From assembly GCA_033439295.1 (NCBI GenBank), contig JAVTLE010000016.1, forward strand, positions 744,001-808,000: a stretch of 64,000 nt of DNA, written 5' to 3'. Numbering within the stretch: position 1 is the first letter of the stretch; each line of letters begins with the position of its first letter. The notes under the pieces are model-generated. The model had not been told where the DNA came from, did not search any database, and was given only the letters and a program-made list of their open reading frames with translations. A program made the translations under genes and the position numbers. Positions 1 through 13,900 of the stretch are shown in pieces. This DNA comes from Deuterostichococcus epilithicus. Lineage: Eukaryota; Chlorophyta; Trebouxiophyceae; Prasiolales; Stichococcaceae.

Positions 1-1860
1 ACTCGTGCGAGTGGGTAGTCGGCCAGCCGGTGCCAGCCTGCACCGCCACCGCTTCGAGGCACCTGACATTCCACCTGCAGTAGGAGACTCTTTGCATGCT
101 GTTGAACGTCGTCTGCAGCATGTTTCGGGTGTAAGCCTGACTCACCAGGTGCTGCAGGGCGACCTGGCCGACGGTGAAGAACAGGCGGCTGAGGTGGACA
201 GCAAACACGGAGTCGGATGGCCGTCGGGGCGAGCCATCGCCAGAGTCGGCAGGGCCGCCGCCTGTTGCCGCAGGCGCAGGGGTCAGTGGCCAGCCTCAAG
301 CGATGTGGTCCATTCGCAGCACGCTAAGTGGACGCGTCTGCAGCGGGGCCAGCAGTGGGCCGCCGCCAACTGTTGCACAGCAGGCCAGCCGGTGGTGGCA
401 AGCTCGACAGGGCGCAGCAGAGCGCTGCCACGGCTCGATGGCCCAGATCGACCAAATCCCAAACTCATCATGCGGTGCCCGACACCCAGCCTGAGCACGC
501 AAGCCTGCGCACCGATGGCCGGACCGGCCAGCTGGTGGACGAGCGCCACGCACAGCGCGCCGGGGGCAGGGTGCAGCGCATATATCGCCGCGGTGGCGGC
601 CTCGGCGGCAGAGTACCATGCCGCGGGCTGCACGCGGGGCGCGACCAGCACGCCCGCCAGCGCACGAGTCACTGCATCCAGCTGCCGGGCGTCCCTGCCG
701 AGTGCGGGGCAACAACAGGGTGAGATTCCGCTTTGACTTCTTTGTCGAGATGGACAGAACATGTCGTGTATGGTGATTGCCATGACGCCAGGAGCAAGTG
801 CTGCGCAGCACAAATTTGGCAACCAGCGTACAGCAATGGTCACACGTGCGCATTGCAAGCAGAAAGGGAGGGCGCCAGCAGTGGCGCCGAGCGAGAGATG
901 CCGACCTGTGGCTAGGCAGGCCGGCGAGGCGGCACAGCGCCTTGCACGCGTGCTGGGTGACTAAGGCGTCCGCTGCGGCCGCGCCAAAGCCCACCTGCAC
1001 GTCAGCACAAACCCCTGGTCAAGTCGGCGCCTGTGACGGGTGGGATTTCAGCAGACACGTATTTATGAGGCCACTAACAGGGAGCTGGGCTGCGGTTATA
1101 CGCTGCCTGCCGACTGGATGTAATGCTGTCTATCGCTCTCCAGGGGTCTGCAAACACCCAGAAGGTGAGGGCTAGCGCTTCACAGCAGACCCTCCGGGCT
1201 CGACTCCGCCGACCTGCTGTCACGCAGCGCGCTCCCTTGTTGATGGGCACCCCATCCATGCCGACTTCAGCCAGACCGTCAGCCGGAAAGGGGCGTACCC
1301 GCAGCAGCGTGTCAAGGTTGTCCTGCACGGTTGCAGGGCGCTGCACGGCGATCATGCCGATGAGCGCGAGCGCTCCGCGGGTGCGACTCAGCGCCGCCTC
1401 CGCCTCGGCGGAGTCGGCGCCCCGCGGCGCCGCCTGCCCACAGATGCCCCACAGCGCCTGTGGGGACCAAACACACTTTGGTTGCCATTTTGACCCTATT
1501 TGCGAGTCGCCCATGGAGTCGCCACGCCCCCAGCCCAGGCCTGACGACAGGTGTGGCTGACCCTGCGGCAGCCGGTGGGGCGGATCAGCAGACGGCGGGC
1601 TTTGCTGCCCGCCGTGGGCCTTGCAGCGCACAACCAGAATGACTGCTGACCTGCCATGCGGCAGGATCAGGGTCAACGCCAATGGCACAACAGGCAGACG
1701 TGCCTTGAGGGTGCGGTCGCTGAGCAGGTCCTTGAGCATGAGCGCCTTCATCACGTCCTCCAGAGAGCCCAGTTCCCCTGCGGGCCGGTGACACCAACGC
1801 GATGATCTCAGTTTGGGGTGCTGACGGCTCCATTGCTGACGCCCTCGCATCAATGGTGTC

Positions 1861-1893
<33 letters not shown>

Positions 1894-4800
1894 CTGATGC
1901 ATTGCTGGGGGTTAGCCCTGCCGCCTCCTTGTCGCCAACGTGCGGCGCCGCTTCAAGGGCCGCTGCAGCGTGCCAGCCAGTCATGCAGCAGGAGCTGGGT
2001 GCGAGACGGCGGGGGCGTCTCCACAGATCGCACCGAGGCTGGAGTCCCGCGCCAGGCCGACCAGGTTGTCGGCGGCAGCCTCCGCGTCGCAATTCCCCAG
2101 GTACAGCTCGTCCACAGCGTCCACCACAGCGTCCTTGACCGCTGCGGGACAGCTTTATCAACCTTGTTTCGGACTCTTGCACGAATGGGCTTTCATGACT
2201 TATTCAGATGCTGCTGATGGAGGGGCCTCGGAGTGAAGCATGATTTCGCCATGTCGTCCAGGGCAAGGGGGGCGAGGCTGCCGGGGCACACCCTGCTCCC
2301 GGGCGAAGATGAGCGGCAGCATCTTGCGGATGGCCGCCGCCGCGCCGTCGATCTCGAACTTGTGGCACGTCACCAACAGCCCGATCGCCTCCTGTGCCGA
2401 ACCAGCAGCAGTCCATATGCAAGGTTGCGGTCTCAGACGGCAGCTGACCGAATCGAATGTGTGCCAGGGGCCTCGACAAAGGCCCCAGCAGCATGGCTGA
2501 TGCATAATGTGCATTGGCTACCGCAGCACGCTGAGCAAAGCCGGCACCAGGGTGCACACCTTCACATGCATGCATACGTAAGGTGCAAAACTTCTGCGGT
2601 AGGGTGCCTGCTTTGCACCGTGTCGTCAGTTTCATGGGGCACAGCACCTGCACATCGATGACGCTGGAGCTGGCCAGCAGCTGCGTGAGCGTGGGCATTG
2701 CGCCCGCAACGGCGTTGGTGAACTCCACAGCCGCCTCCAGCGACGCCACGATGCCGCGCATGTCCTCGATGAGCCCCGATGTGCCTGTAGTGCGAAAAAT
2801 GCGGAGGTGCAGCAATCTTAAACCTCACGCCCCTCCTGCCCACTGCGGGACGTGCACACCAGCTGACATACCCGCTGATCTGCTGCCGGAATATACATGG
2901 TTGCTCTGAGGCGTGACCAAGCTGCGAGATTGACTGAGGTGGGAGTGCAGCACACAAGGTCAGCACACCAGGCTTGCGGGCGGGCGTCGGCGGCCGCTCG
3001 TGCTCATCCGCATCTTCGCTGGCGGCTTCCGTGGCGGCGCCTCTGCTCGTCTCCATGTCATCTGCGTCCCCACCCTGCTCGTCCTCTGTCGCGCTGGGCT
3101 CGGCCTCGTCAACCGGCTCGGCCTTCACCTGCACCTCCTGTAAAGCGCCCACAGCACACATGTTCGCTCTGTTGCCAAGATGCGTGCATTCAAAATCCTG
3201 ACATCTGAGCCAACTTGTGATGGGGCGCTGTCAGCACAGGCGCCGTCAGCTCGAGGCTCATGCCATGGATCCAGCTCTGGTTAGTCGGGTGCGCCGGTGA
3301 CCTTGCTGCAGCCACACCTGCTGAGCTTCATCTGCAAGGCCCGCCTCGTCCTCGCCAGAGCTGGCGTCTGCCTCCTCGTCTGGCAGCAGCTCCTGCGATT
3401 GCAAGGCGGAAGCTCGCCTTCATGGAGACCAAGCAGCTGGCAAAGATCAGCAGGATCCATCATGACTGGCCAGTTGCCTGAGCGTCCCAGCATGTGCGGC
3501 AACAGACATCTCCGCCACAGTGTGCAGCACACTTGCCCATTCGTTCCCCCACACATTCCGTATTCTCGACGCGCAGCACACAAGGCCGCTGGACTGGAAC
3601 AACAGGCGTGCAAACCCACCCTGAGGCGCTGCTTGTGCTCCTCCAGGGTGACGGTGAACTTGTCGGCAGGCAGGTGCGGCCCGAAGGGGTTGTTCAGCAG
3701 CAGCGTCGCCAGCAGCTGCAGCGCCGTCTTGCGCACATTCGCGCTCTTGTCCTCCAGCCGGCCTGCGCGCTCAGGTCAACCACAGGGGCCTTGCAAAGTC
3801 GGCGACCATGTATGTGGCTTTTGTGTCAAAGCCCCCAAGCTGGATGAGGCACCCGCAGTGTGCCACGAGCAGGGAATCTGCAGGCAAACCAGCAGCAAGC
3901 GCCGCCGACGGGCGCGCTGGCTCTGATGATGAGCCCGACGGCCATGTGCAATCTAGCATATCTATCTTTTGTCAATGTACCCCTTGACTCTGGCATGCTG
4001 GTATGTCAGGCAGATTCCCACGCAAACAGTGCCAAATGTACGCACCGATGGCAAGGTTGGTGACGGTGAGCCAGTGGCCCATGGGTAGTCGGCCCTCCGC
4101 CGCCAGGGCCGCCCAGGCCTTGCACACGGCGCCGCGCGTCCAGGATGTCTGGTCCCGCGCACGCTCCACGAGCACGTCCAGCAGGCCCTGCTTGGTGCGC
4201 AGCCGCGCCGCATTGCCTGCAGAGGAAGCAGGGAGCAAGGGTGCTGTTCAGCCACCGTGCACGGGTCTCGGTCGTGCTCCACGAACACGTCTAGCAGCCA
4301 AGCCGCAGCCAAGCACATCTCTGTCAGGTATCCCACTGGATATCAGACTCTCGCCTGGCGCGTTGCTGTCCTCGTCGGGCGCCTCAAAGCCGCGCGCGAT
4401 GAGGTGCCCGATGGCGTTGACGATGCCGGAGCGGATGGGGTACGCCTTGCAGCCCAGGTGCGGCACCAGCAGGCTCACGTGCGCGCCCACTGTCCGCGGC
4501 AGCCTGCGATTCGGGGCACCAGCATCGGACTTTGCGGTGTACTCCAGGACCACAGTCAAGCATGTGGTACGTGTTGCAGCAGGCCTGCGGCGTGGGCACA
4601 GTGCCGCTATGCTCTGACTTGCGCGGCACAGGCATCGTGAGAGCGCACTGTGCAGCATATGCAGGGAGCCAAGGAATCAGCAGCCATTCTATCAATGGAC
4701 AGCCGGACGGCGGCCGCACCTGTCGGCGAGCTCGGCAATGAAGGTGCCGACGGAGCGCACGCTGGCCGCCGTGGCCGTCATCTGGCGCTCATAGTCTGCC

Positions 4801-6968
4801 GGGTCCACAGCGGCGACCTGCCGCAGCAGCTCCACCGCCTGTGTACAACAGCATCATTGTGAACTCCTGCCGAAATGGACCCCCTCCCCCTTCCACCTCC
4901 TCTCCTGGGGGTTCATAGAGTCCACACAACATTCGCAAATTAATCAGACGTCAGCAAGCTCATGGTTGACTGTGCTTGAATGCCTGCAAAAAGAGCAGCT
5001 GATGACGCCGGCAGGCTGCACCCTCACCAGCCGACTGTCGTGGTTTCGGTGGGATGCAAACTCTGCGATGTCCGCGACGACAGCCGCGATGTGCTCGTGC
5101 TTGTTCAGCACGTCGAACAGGCCATGCGCCACCGGCTCCAGCTGCCCATACCGCAGCGCCGCAGCCGCTGCATGGTCGTGACACGGCTGTCGACGACTCT
5201 GAGCAACACAAAGCAAGCTGCAGTGCACAGGCCGCGATTCCTCCTCGGAATCAAGCTGCGGGCTGCGGACCGTTGGTTTGTGGCCAGCAACAGAAAATGT
5301 CCTGGCACACCCACGCAGGCAAGGAAAAAAGATTTCCGGTGCACATGTCATACTGTGTATGGCGTGTTGTACAGTGGCATGTGCGCACCCAGGGTGCGGG
5401 CGATGGCCTCCACCAGCAGCTTATCGCGCAGCGCCGCAGGGTCCGGCTGGTCCAGCAGCTGCTGCGCCTGCAAGCGCATAGCGGAGAGCGGCATGCCTCG
5501 GGGTTGAGCATGGAGGTTTCGAGCTGCAGGTGACTGGGTATTTCCCCTTCCTGCTTGGCAGCCTCAGCAATGCCGCCTCGGTGGCAGATGATAGACTTGC
5601 AACATCCGACCAGTCCTTGCAGCTGTCACGACCAGCAGACGGAAAAAGGCCGCTCTTTACAGGTGCAGGCAGGCGTGCTCCTGCAGGGGCACAGAAAAGG
5701 AGCACAGACAGCAGCGCCAGATCCACCTCCGAGGTTTCAGGTTTAAGAGGTTCATGGGGACTCACGAACTTCAGCCACAGATGGAGAAAGGCGTCTTCCA
5801 CGGGTGCGGGGGCAAACAGAGGCTTCAGGTCCACCTCCGACACGCCGCACAGAGTGCGCGCCACCTTGGCTCGCTGGCTGCCCCAGTCCCAGGCCGCCGC
5901 CGCTTCGCCAGCCTTTTTGCGGCCCCGGTTCCTGCAGGGGCATTAGCAACAGGCCTGCTTGCGACGAGCGCATCCTCCACCAGCAGTGGTAGTGCCAAAT
6001 TTCTAAACTAGCTGTGTTCAGCCGAGGGTTGGCTTGATGGCTCTCATCAGTCAGGCTCGCCCCCATGCGCTCAATCCCGATTCACCCCCCACGGTGCTTT
6101 GCATGTCCTGTGAGCTGCCTCCACCAACAGCAGCACCGACAAGTCAAGTGCTCGAAGCGCTGCTTCCCACTGACCTGCCGCCGGCTGCCGGCGCTGCCGC
6201 GGGCGCTGCCTCGCGCGCCTCCGCCTCGCACTGCTCCGTCGCCCAGTGCAGGAAGAACACGTAGGCTTTCAGCGCCGAGCGCTGCTGCTGCATTGTCATC
6301 GGGTCCGTGTCGCCTCCGCCGGCGAGCAGTGCGCCGATGGAGGCGTTGAGCACCGAGAGGTTGGAAGTCAGCGCGTCTAGCAGCCGCTTGCGCGACACAG
6401 CCGGCACCTGCCGGAAGCCTCTGCACACGGAAGCGACGCGGCGCGTCAGCAAGCTGGGACAGCATGCTTGTAGACTTCCACAGCATGGGAGCTGGTGCAA
6501 ACATACAGTCATTTCAGTGGCGCTGAGGCACCAGCAGCGGACCTTATGAGGCCGTAGACCTGGTCGAAGATGCGCTGCTCCAGAAGGGCCAGCGCGTCCA
6601 GGTCACACAGGTTGCGCACCACGCCTGCCAACCGATTCAGAAGCTTTCGACGATCAAGCATGAGGTTGTGCCAGAGCTGGGCACCAGCATATGGTTTGTG
6701 CGGCCTGCTGCTGCTTCGTTGAGCAGCTTAGATGCCGGAGACGTGTTGGAGGCCTTGCACGAGGCTCGTCAGATGCACTTGAGCAACCGCTCCCCGCAAT
6801 TCTTGCGTGTGTCGAGCAGTGACAACGCTGCTCACTCTCGGCGAGGTCGTAGATGTCCTCCGGATCGAGGTCCGCCAGGCTGACATCCTTGAAAACCTTG
6901 AGGCCGCCCCCAACGTCGTCGTCCAGCAGCTCCTCCGGCGAGGCTGGCACGAGGAACTCGTCTGCCAT
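1..6968 (-). CDS. CAP-D2: Condensin complex subunit 1 (CAP-D2/CND1), 3' end cut by the window edge
   Basis: HEAT-repeat subunit of condensin, which compacts mitotic chromosomes together with SMC2/SMC4. The start is the ATG at 6968-6966 (begins MADEFLVPASPEELL). Exons 1-3 are 6968-6836, 6624-6543 and 6420-6175, with consistent phases. Recognisable CND1 blocks follow in order: DQVYGLI, then SALKAYVFFLHWATEQ, then the HEAT region (VGAHVSLLVPHLGCKAYPIR near 4.5 kb; AVCKAWAALAAEGRLPMGHW near 4.1 kb; RKTALQLLATLLLNNPFGPH near 3.7 kb; FEIDGAAAAIRKMLPLIFA near 2.35 kb; GALALIGMIAVQRPATVQDN near 1.35 kb; LFFTVGQVALQHL near 150-180). These match the family's armadillo-like core in the right order. The last donor seen is GTGAGT at about 143-138, so the C-terminal part lies beyond the left edge. 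Many internal introns were not individually fixed. Divergent from the NIF3 gene. Family call is strong; the exact protein is not. Confidence 0.9.
1861..1891. repeat. (CAG)n/(CTG)n tract, about 10 units, intronic
   Basis: A perfect GCA/CAG run lies in an intron of the CAP-D2 gene. The flanking coding blocks are the one containing DSSLGAIC (about 2.0-2.15 kb) and the one containing LEDVMKALMLKDLL (about 1.69-1.78 kb). It is one of four such tracts in the window. Confidence 0.9.
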
Positions 6969-7781
6969 GCTGGCAGGTTGGTTCCGAAACCGCCTAGTGT
7001 CCGCACATGCGGATGGCCTGCAACTTGCCGCGAACTTGTCCAAGCCTCCCTAAGCGCAACCAACAGGGCCTTCGTGCGCAGTTATAGCGGCTGCCGATGC
7101 AAATGCGGCGTGTTATGGTGCTGCGTACGGCGCTGTGCCACAGGCAGCTGCGCTACCTTTCGAACCTTGTGAGCACATAAACCCTACAATGATTGCGTAA
7201 CCCTCAAAGCCGAGCTTCACAGCATGCAATCGATGCAAAATCAAAGCAATTCCGGTCTGCAATCACATCCACTCAAGGTTCTCCGAGCCTTCAAAGCATC
7301 TGGGTGGTATTGGAGTCGCTTCACGCAACATTATTCATACCGGAAGCTGAATGCGCCAACGTCCAACCGCATTCCCTCGCGGAGAGCGCTACTTGCTGGT
7401 CGTGTGACGGTGCTGGTGGTCGTCTCAGCCTGCATGTGGGCCGCGCTGCCCGGCATCTCACGAGCAGCCCCTGCACTCGTTGCCTCAACTTGGCGCGCAC
7501 CAGCTGCAGCGGGGAAGCGGCTGCCGCACGTTGCCTCACTCTTCAAGGCGACTGCGCCCTCGCAGCAACGCATTCCGGTCACAAGTTCAGATCGCCGCTG
7601 GCGCCTCATGCATACGCTCTTCCTGCGTGGAACTCACACAGATCTGGTGGCCTGTCGCCCCGTGCACGACAGGCAAACATATTGACGCAAAACACACAGC
7701 AGCCGATGCCACTTGCATGTTGGATGCCTGGTTATTATGTTCGAAAAAACACGATGAGCGTGTGCATGGTGTGCAGGGAGT
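6969..7781. promoter_or_regulatory. Divergent intergenic region, CAP-D2 / NIF3
   Basis: The 813 bp between the two divergent start codons must carry both promoters. No convincing TATA box was seen. It contains a 153-codon ATG-started open frame at 7224-7685 (plus) that I cannot connect to NIF3 with confidence; it may be chance, a leader exon or a separate small gene. Confidence 0.5.
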
Positions 7782-10385
7782 ATGGCCACGAAGGCGGCAT
7801 CCAGGTGGCAACTGCCACCTGCTCATGGCGGCAGCAGCGGCTTGGCTCTCGCAGAGGTCCAGCGCCTGCTCCACGAAATCGCACCGCTGGCGCACGCAGC
7901 ATCTTGGGATAACGTGGGCCTGCTAGTCGGCACGCCACAGCAGCGCGTCAGGTGCGGGGCGTTGAGTGGTGCCTGCGTCGCCGAACCGCACGCCCATCCT
8001 GAAGTCTGTGCACAAACTGAGAGTTAGAGGCACATACTCGTGGCAGCAGGTCCGCCATCTTCCTTTGGCTGCTCTGGAGCGTAGGCATCCCTGGCTGTCT
8101 AAAATTGCTTCTATGAGTCCAGCACCCCGCACCATTAAAATGAGATACCCAACCATGCCGCGCAGCCGGGTGCTGGTGACCATCGACCTGACGGCAGCGG
8201 TGATGGAGGAGGCGGCGGAGTTTGACGCCGACCTCATCGTGGCGTACCACCCGCCAATCTTCTCAGGCATCAAGCGCTTCACCGCCGCGCCGCTGGTGCA
8301 GCGCGCCGCCTCCGCCGGGTGAGCAGACACGCTGTGCAGGCACGAAGGCAAGACAATGCCAGGATCCAGTGTCATCCAGATCGCATGAGGCTTTCGGTAT
8401 CACACAGTGATCAGGACGCGCTGCACAAAATGCAGCGTGTCTACGTTGGGTGGCCATCACTTGAGTGCCAGTCATGATTGCAATGCTGAAACATCTGCTC
8501 CGCCTCCATCGAGCTGATCGGGCAAGCTGCGTCTGCCTAGGTGCGCGGTATACAGCCCCCACACAGCCCTGGACGCCGCTCCAGGTGCATTTTTCGTTGA
8601 CGGACGCTGCTCCACACGATCTGTGTGCCTTGTTCCGTGCTCTCATCTCGAGGTGGCGTACCTGCGCCCGGTGTGGGCACGCTGAGACATTGACGCTCGC
8701 ATCTTCCGGAGATCCAGAGCCCGTCGTGCCTCGTGCTGCAGGCGGGACAAATGACGTGCTGGCCCGGCAGCTGGGCCTGCAGAACGCGGCGCCCCTGGAG
8801 CCGTCCACTCAGCCGCAGGACCACAAGCTGGTTGTGTTCGTGCCTAAGGAGAATGAACAAGCGGTGCTGGCGGCAGTGCACGCAGCAGGCGCCGGCGTCA
8901 TCGGCGACTACGACGCCTGCGCCTTTCGGGCGCCGGGCCTGGGCAGCTTCCGCGGCGGCGCGGCCAGCAACCCGGCCATCGGCACGCCAGGTGCTGCCGC
9001 CTCGCTCCTGCTCCTGCTGCACTGCTGCGCCGCTGCCGCGCTCCCCAGGGCGGCGGCGGAGCAGAAAGAGCGTCGGCGGCTACCGTGGCGCCCTCTGCGC
9101 AGCTGGGCCATCTTGACACGACGTGCCGCGAGTCGATGCATGCTAGAGCACCTGAGCATTCAACGTGCCCTGACCCGATCCTGTCGGCTGGCGCAGGCCA
9201 GCTGGAGACTGTGGAGGAGGTGCGGGTGGAGGTGGTGGTGCCGCCCTCCAAGCTGGACGCCGTGGTCGCGGCGCTGCGGGTGCGCACCCCCTGCCGGTCC
9301 CTCTGTTTCTTGTCGTCTCTCGAGAGCCCTGCAGTCCGATCTGGTGGCCTGGCCTAGCCTTGACGGCCTGCAGCACAGCGATTTGCGAGGGCATGTAACA
9401 CCGGAGACATCGGGTCGCAGCGATCTATCTGTCGTCGGCCGTCATGTGCCAGTCGAATCTGGTAGTCTCGGCGGAGCTCCTCGTAATGTGTCGTGCCGCA
9501 GGAGGCGCACCCCTACGAGGAGCCGGCGTTTGACATTTTTGCGCGCGTGGCGGCGCCGCTGAGCGGCGGCTTCGGCATGGGCCGCATCGGCGACCTGCCG
9601 GCGCCGATGAGCCGCGGCCAGCTGGTGGCGCACGTCAAGCAGGCCCTTGGGCTGCCGACCCTCATGGTGGCGGCGCCCAATCAGCTTTCTTCCAGCGACA
9701 GCGGCAGCAGTGCCTCAGGTGCGTCAGGCCACACAGGCCTCGCCATCGTATCGGCACCATCATTCTTGCACCAGAACATGCCGGTTGCATCACCTCTGTG
9801 GAGTGGCTCTTAGCCGGCTACCAAACAACGCTGATGAATCACAGGACAGCACACAAGCTCTGTGGCATAGCGTGTCCATGGTTTAGGGTTTGTGGTTCAT
9901 GGCGCTTCTGCGCTTCCGCCTGCAGGCGACACGCCGCTGGCGAGGCTGGCGCTGTGCGCCGGCTCCGGCGGCGATCTGGTAGGGGAGGCGCTGGCGCAGG
10001 GGGCGGACGTGTTTCTGACGGGGGAGATGCGGCACCACGACGCGCTCGCCGCCGCGGCAAAGGGCCTCACTGTGGTGGCCACGCTGCACAGCAACAGGTG
10101 CCTGCAGCTGTCCCGGCTGCAGGTGGTGTACAAGAACTGTTGCCACATAGGCGAGGCGCAATAGCACCCTTTCCTGCTGCGTGCTGAGGCCGGCATCATG
10201 TCGCTGTTGTGTTGATGATTGCTGCAGGGCAGTCTTCCAGATTGTGCGCGCTGATGAGTTCTGATTGCCTGCCCTGCAGCGAGAGGGGCGCCATGGGTCC
10301 CTACGCAGACTTGATCCGGAAACGGGCGCCGCAGCTTGATGTGCGCGTCAGCACACGCGACATCGACCCCTTCACCTTCGAGTAG
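7782..10385 (+). CDS. NIF3: NIF3 / DUF34 family metal-binding protein
   Basis: A complete 8-exon model: 7782-7951, 8166-8318, 8541-8584, 8742-8990, 9197-9279, 9502-9718, 9926-10097 and 10280-10385 (1194 nt, 397 aa; all phases agree). The family forms ring-like hexamers with a two-metal site; its reaction is not firmly established, and the old label 'GTP cyclohydrolase 1 type 2' is doubtful. Visible motifs are the N-terminal [10 protein letters not shown], the metal-site segments AYHPPIF and [15 protein letters not shown], and near the C terminus [10 protein letters not shown], which carries the last His/Glu ligands. Between the two halves lies the YqfO/CutA-like insert ([20 protein letters not shown] through [12 protein letters not shown]). 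The ATG at 7782 is used because it is the first in-frame ATG of the exon. No clear organelle signal is visible; an extra 5' exon cannot be excluded. Convergent with the LRR gene. Confidence 0.93.
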
Positions 10386-10963
10386 GCAGGGGCTCAACGT
10401 AACAGGTCCCGTGGCAGGCCGGCGCAGGCAACACCCGGCTGCTCGGTCTGAGACGAGGCGCCGGCAGCCCATAAACGTGCGACTCTGCAAGTACCCAGTG
10501 TGCTTAGACGCAGCCGTGTGTTCGCTTAGCAGTGCAGGTGCAGCACGACGAATACAAGCCTGAACGTTGATTCAAAATGGCATCTCAGGGGTACGACAAA
10601 TTGAAATGAAACGGAGAGCAGCGCCACCAGCAGCAATGGAAGTGTGCAAGCTGCGCAAATGCGAATGGCATCAAGTATAACGAAATGCAACGACGTGAAA
10701 TGAAGTGCGACAGTCAGAAGGTCGTCACGAGTCCCCAGTCATTCGGCTCACCCCCGCATTGATACTGTACACCCTGCGGAAACTGTGCATAGGTCTCCTG
10801 CAGCGCCTGATCTGGGCCAGCCTCTGGCCTGACAGTGTCAGCCTGCTGCGATGTCACCTACCGCTCGAATCCCCGCTTGCTGCATGGACGAGATGCCACA
10901 TGCGACACAGGACCATGCTGCGCACACCACCTCATCTTCTGATGCACACACGGCCGCTGGGCG
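10386..10963. other. Convergent intergenic region, NIF3 / LRR gene 3' ends
   Basis: 578 bp between two facing stop codons. I see no coding exon here; it presumably holds both 3' UTRs. Confidence 0.5.
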
Positions 10964-13900
10964 TCATTGTGCTGCCGTGAAGGTGCGCGTAAACCGCGAC
11001 GTCCAGCTGGCGGGCACCCCATCCAGGTTGGTCATGCTGGTGTGCTGCCCCAGCGCACTCTGCGTAAGCGGCGTGCCGCTGCCGCCTCTGCCAGTCGCCA
11101 CCGGTGGCGGCGGCGGCGGCAGGGAAGCGCCACTGGAAATCTCTGGGTAGCCGGAGCTGTGGCCGCTGTTGCTGCGAGCATGATCCTGCGGCAGGCATCA
11201 AATACTTTTGGCAGTTGTACGTCTGCCGGCAGTCGCATGGCAACAAGCACGAAATTCACGCTACGCTTGTCCCTGGGTAATTGGGCTACAATTGGCAGGC
11301 TCTGCTCCAGTGCGCAGCGCAGCTGAGGAAGAGTCTGCGACACAACTCAGAGTCACTCACATTGATGGCAATCAATGCGCGCATCATTGGCAGCCTAGCA
11401 CTCACCAAGAGGTTGACCTCCTGCGACATGCCGCTGCTGTTCTGCCTGTACAGCCCCTGCGTGATGCGGTTGCTGCGGCTGGATGGCGAATCCGAGTGCG
11501 TACTGACAGCATCCATTGCCGGTTGCCACTCGCCGCCGTACATCTCCTGTGGCAGCATCATCTGAGCTTCAGCAATTGGGCAGGTGGCGCAGCTGGTGTT
11601 CGTGGCATGATTTAATCTCCACATCCTTGCCACGAGAGCTACAACAAGGGTCTTTTTGGAAAGTTGCGCTAGGCACTCAGCGTTCATGCTCACACATTGG
11701 GGGAACATCAAGGTGATTGGAGGCGCATACCTGCACGGTCGCCAGGCTGCTCTTGCGGTATGGCATGCCCACGCCGCTGATACTCGGCTGCAGAGTCGTG
11801 AAACAGCAGCAGGTCAGCATGCCAGAGCCCATCCGGAGATCACCTCGGCATCTGTGCTTTCCGCTGTCCCTCTTGAATTTGAGCAGATGATGAATGTTGT
11901 GCATCGCCCCAGGCTTGCAGATGCAGGAACTGCCACTGCTAGCCGACACGAACTATGCAGACGATTGAAGACAGACAGCATGTTTGTTGGTTCACCTGTC
12001 TGACGGGCTTCACAATGCGCTGCGTGATGTACTGCGCCTGCTTGTTCTGCCGGTGCCTCCTGCATGCCCACAGCGCCAACCCTGCACCAGGGGCACATTG
12101 CATGTCAACACATGCGCGAAAGCACTTGTGTCGGCATCATGGTAAGGCTCACAGGCTCTCGGATCCTTCGGAAAACCTGTATATGACCCGCAAAGACCGA
12201 CCTATGAGCGCAAGGCCTGCCAGGCCGCCCACGACTCCGCCTACGATGGCGCCGGCATTGGCGCCGCCCTTCCCGCTGGGTGCAGGAGCTGCCGGCGCTG
12301 GCGCGGGCGCCGCCGGCGGAGGGACAGTGTCGCCCTCGCTGGTGCTGATGCTGGTCAGTGCCACAGTCTTCAGGTTGAAACCTGCACACAGCAGCAAGGG
12401 AATGACTCAGTTGGGCAGCTTGTGGCATGTCGAAGATTCTGCACATGGTCAAGGCAATTGACCATCAAGCCTCAGGACAGCCTCATGCAGCGGCAGAGCG
12501 CACCTGCAGAACCGAGCTGGGTGCGGAATGCCGAAGATCGCAAGAGCGCGGCGAGAGCTGACTGCACCGCCTCCGCCTCGCCGATGGTGGTGAGCACATA
12601 GATTGGCACCTGCAGGCAAACGATTCGATGATAAACCCAAAATATTTGCATTCGTGATCGGCCTGCTACTGCTGGCGGACAGCCGCAGTCAGTGCAGTGG
12701 CGAGCATAAGCCCGTCTGTTTAGGACACGCAGAGCACTGCAGAGTGCTGCTGGGGAGCGACACGCCGCCATACCTCGACACTAGTGCTGCTCTGCAGCAG
12801 ACGCCGGGCTGGCTGCTTCACGTTGGCAAACTGCGACACGCTGTCGGATGACGCTATCTGCACAAGGGCCAGCAAGGTCAGATTAGGGTGGCATAGCTTG
12901 AAATCGGGACAAGGCGTTGCAACACGCCTGGCGTTGACGCGAGTTTTTTACTGTCATCCTCTTGTTTGAAGGCAAGGCTCGCACCTTTGCGGTGCCAATG
13001 GTGAGCTGCGACTGGACGACCGTTGCATCGCTGTTGCCAGCGGCAAGAGCAGACGTGAGGCCAGCCAGCACGATGCTTTTGAAGGCCGCCTGCTGCAGCG
13101 GGATGAATGGCCATATACCGCTGCCGGTCAGCCGCACGATGGCGGTCACAGTGGCGGTGGCCATTGCGGTGGCGTTGGGGGCAGGCTCCGGGGCGGGAAT
13201 TTCAGCAGGAGCGGGCGCAGGCGCAGTGTCTGCAGCAGACACAGGTTGGCCGGTTCAGCAGGTTCCAAAGCAATTTGATTGCGCGACCTTGAGTCTCGGA
13301 CCCGCCTGACCAATTGCCCCATTCCCTTCCGCATGCTCCTGGGACTTGCAGCAGAGCGCCAATGATCTGCATGTGCAGCTGCTGTCCTCACCTGCAAGGG
13401 TGGTGATGCTGGATGTGGCGCCATCAGCGGCGACAGCGAGGACTGGGAACTTTGTGTCGTCCGGCACCCCGCCAGTCAGCTGCTGGTTGCCCGGTTGCAC
13501 CACGCTGCAGCAATGCCAGGTCCCCCCTCAGAGCGTTTGAATGGTCTGGAGACAGGTTGGCGAGGCGGGTAATGATCTCTGCGTGTGCTGTGCTATAACC
13601 AGGCCACCAGTGGGTCTGTTATGCTACTGCTATGTGGATGTAAAGATGTCAGGCAGAAACATCCGAGCATGACTCACATGCCGGTGCCAGGGGCGCGCAT
13701 GGCAGGGAAGGCGGTGGGCGCCGTCCACTGCGCGGGAAACTCCCCAGACAGGGCGTTGTCGTCCAGGCGCAGCGATACGAGCGCCGGCCAGTAGCCCGTC
13801 GATGCCCAGTTGGTCGGCAGCGCACCGCTCAGACTGTTGTTGTGCAGGTCCAGGCTCCTGAATTGTTGACAAACTCAGCGTCAGGCCGTCAGCAGAGCGA

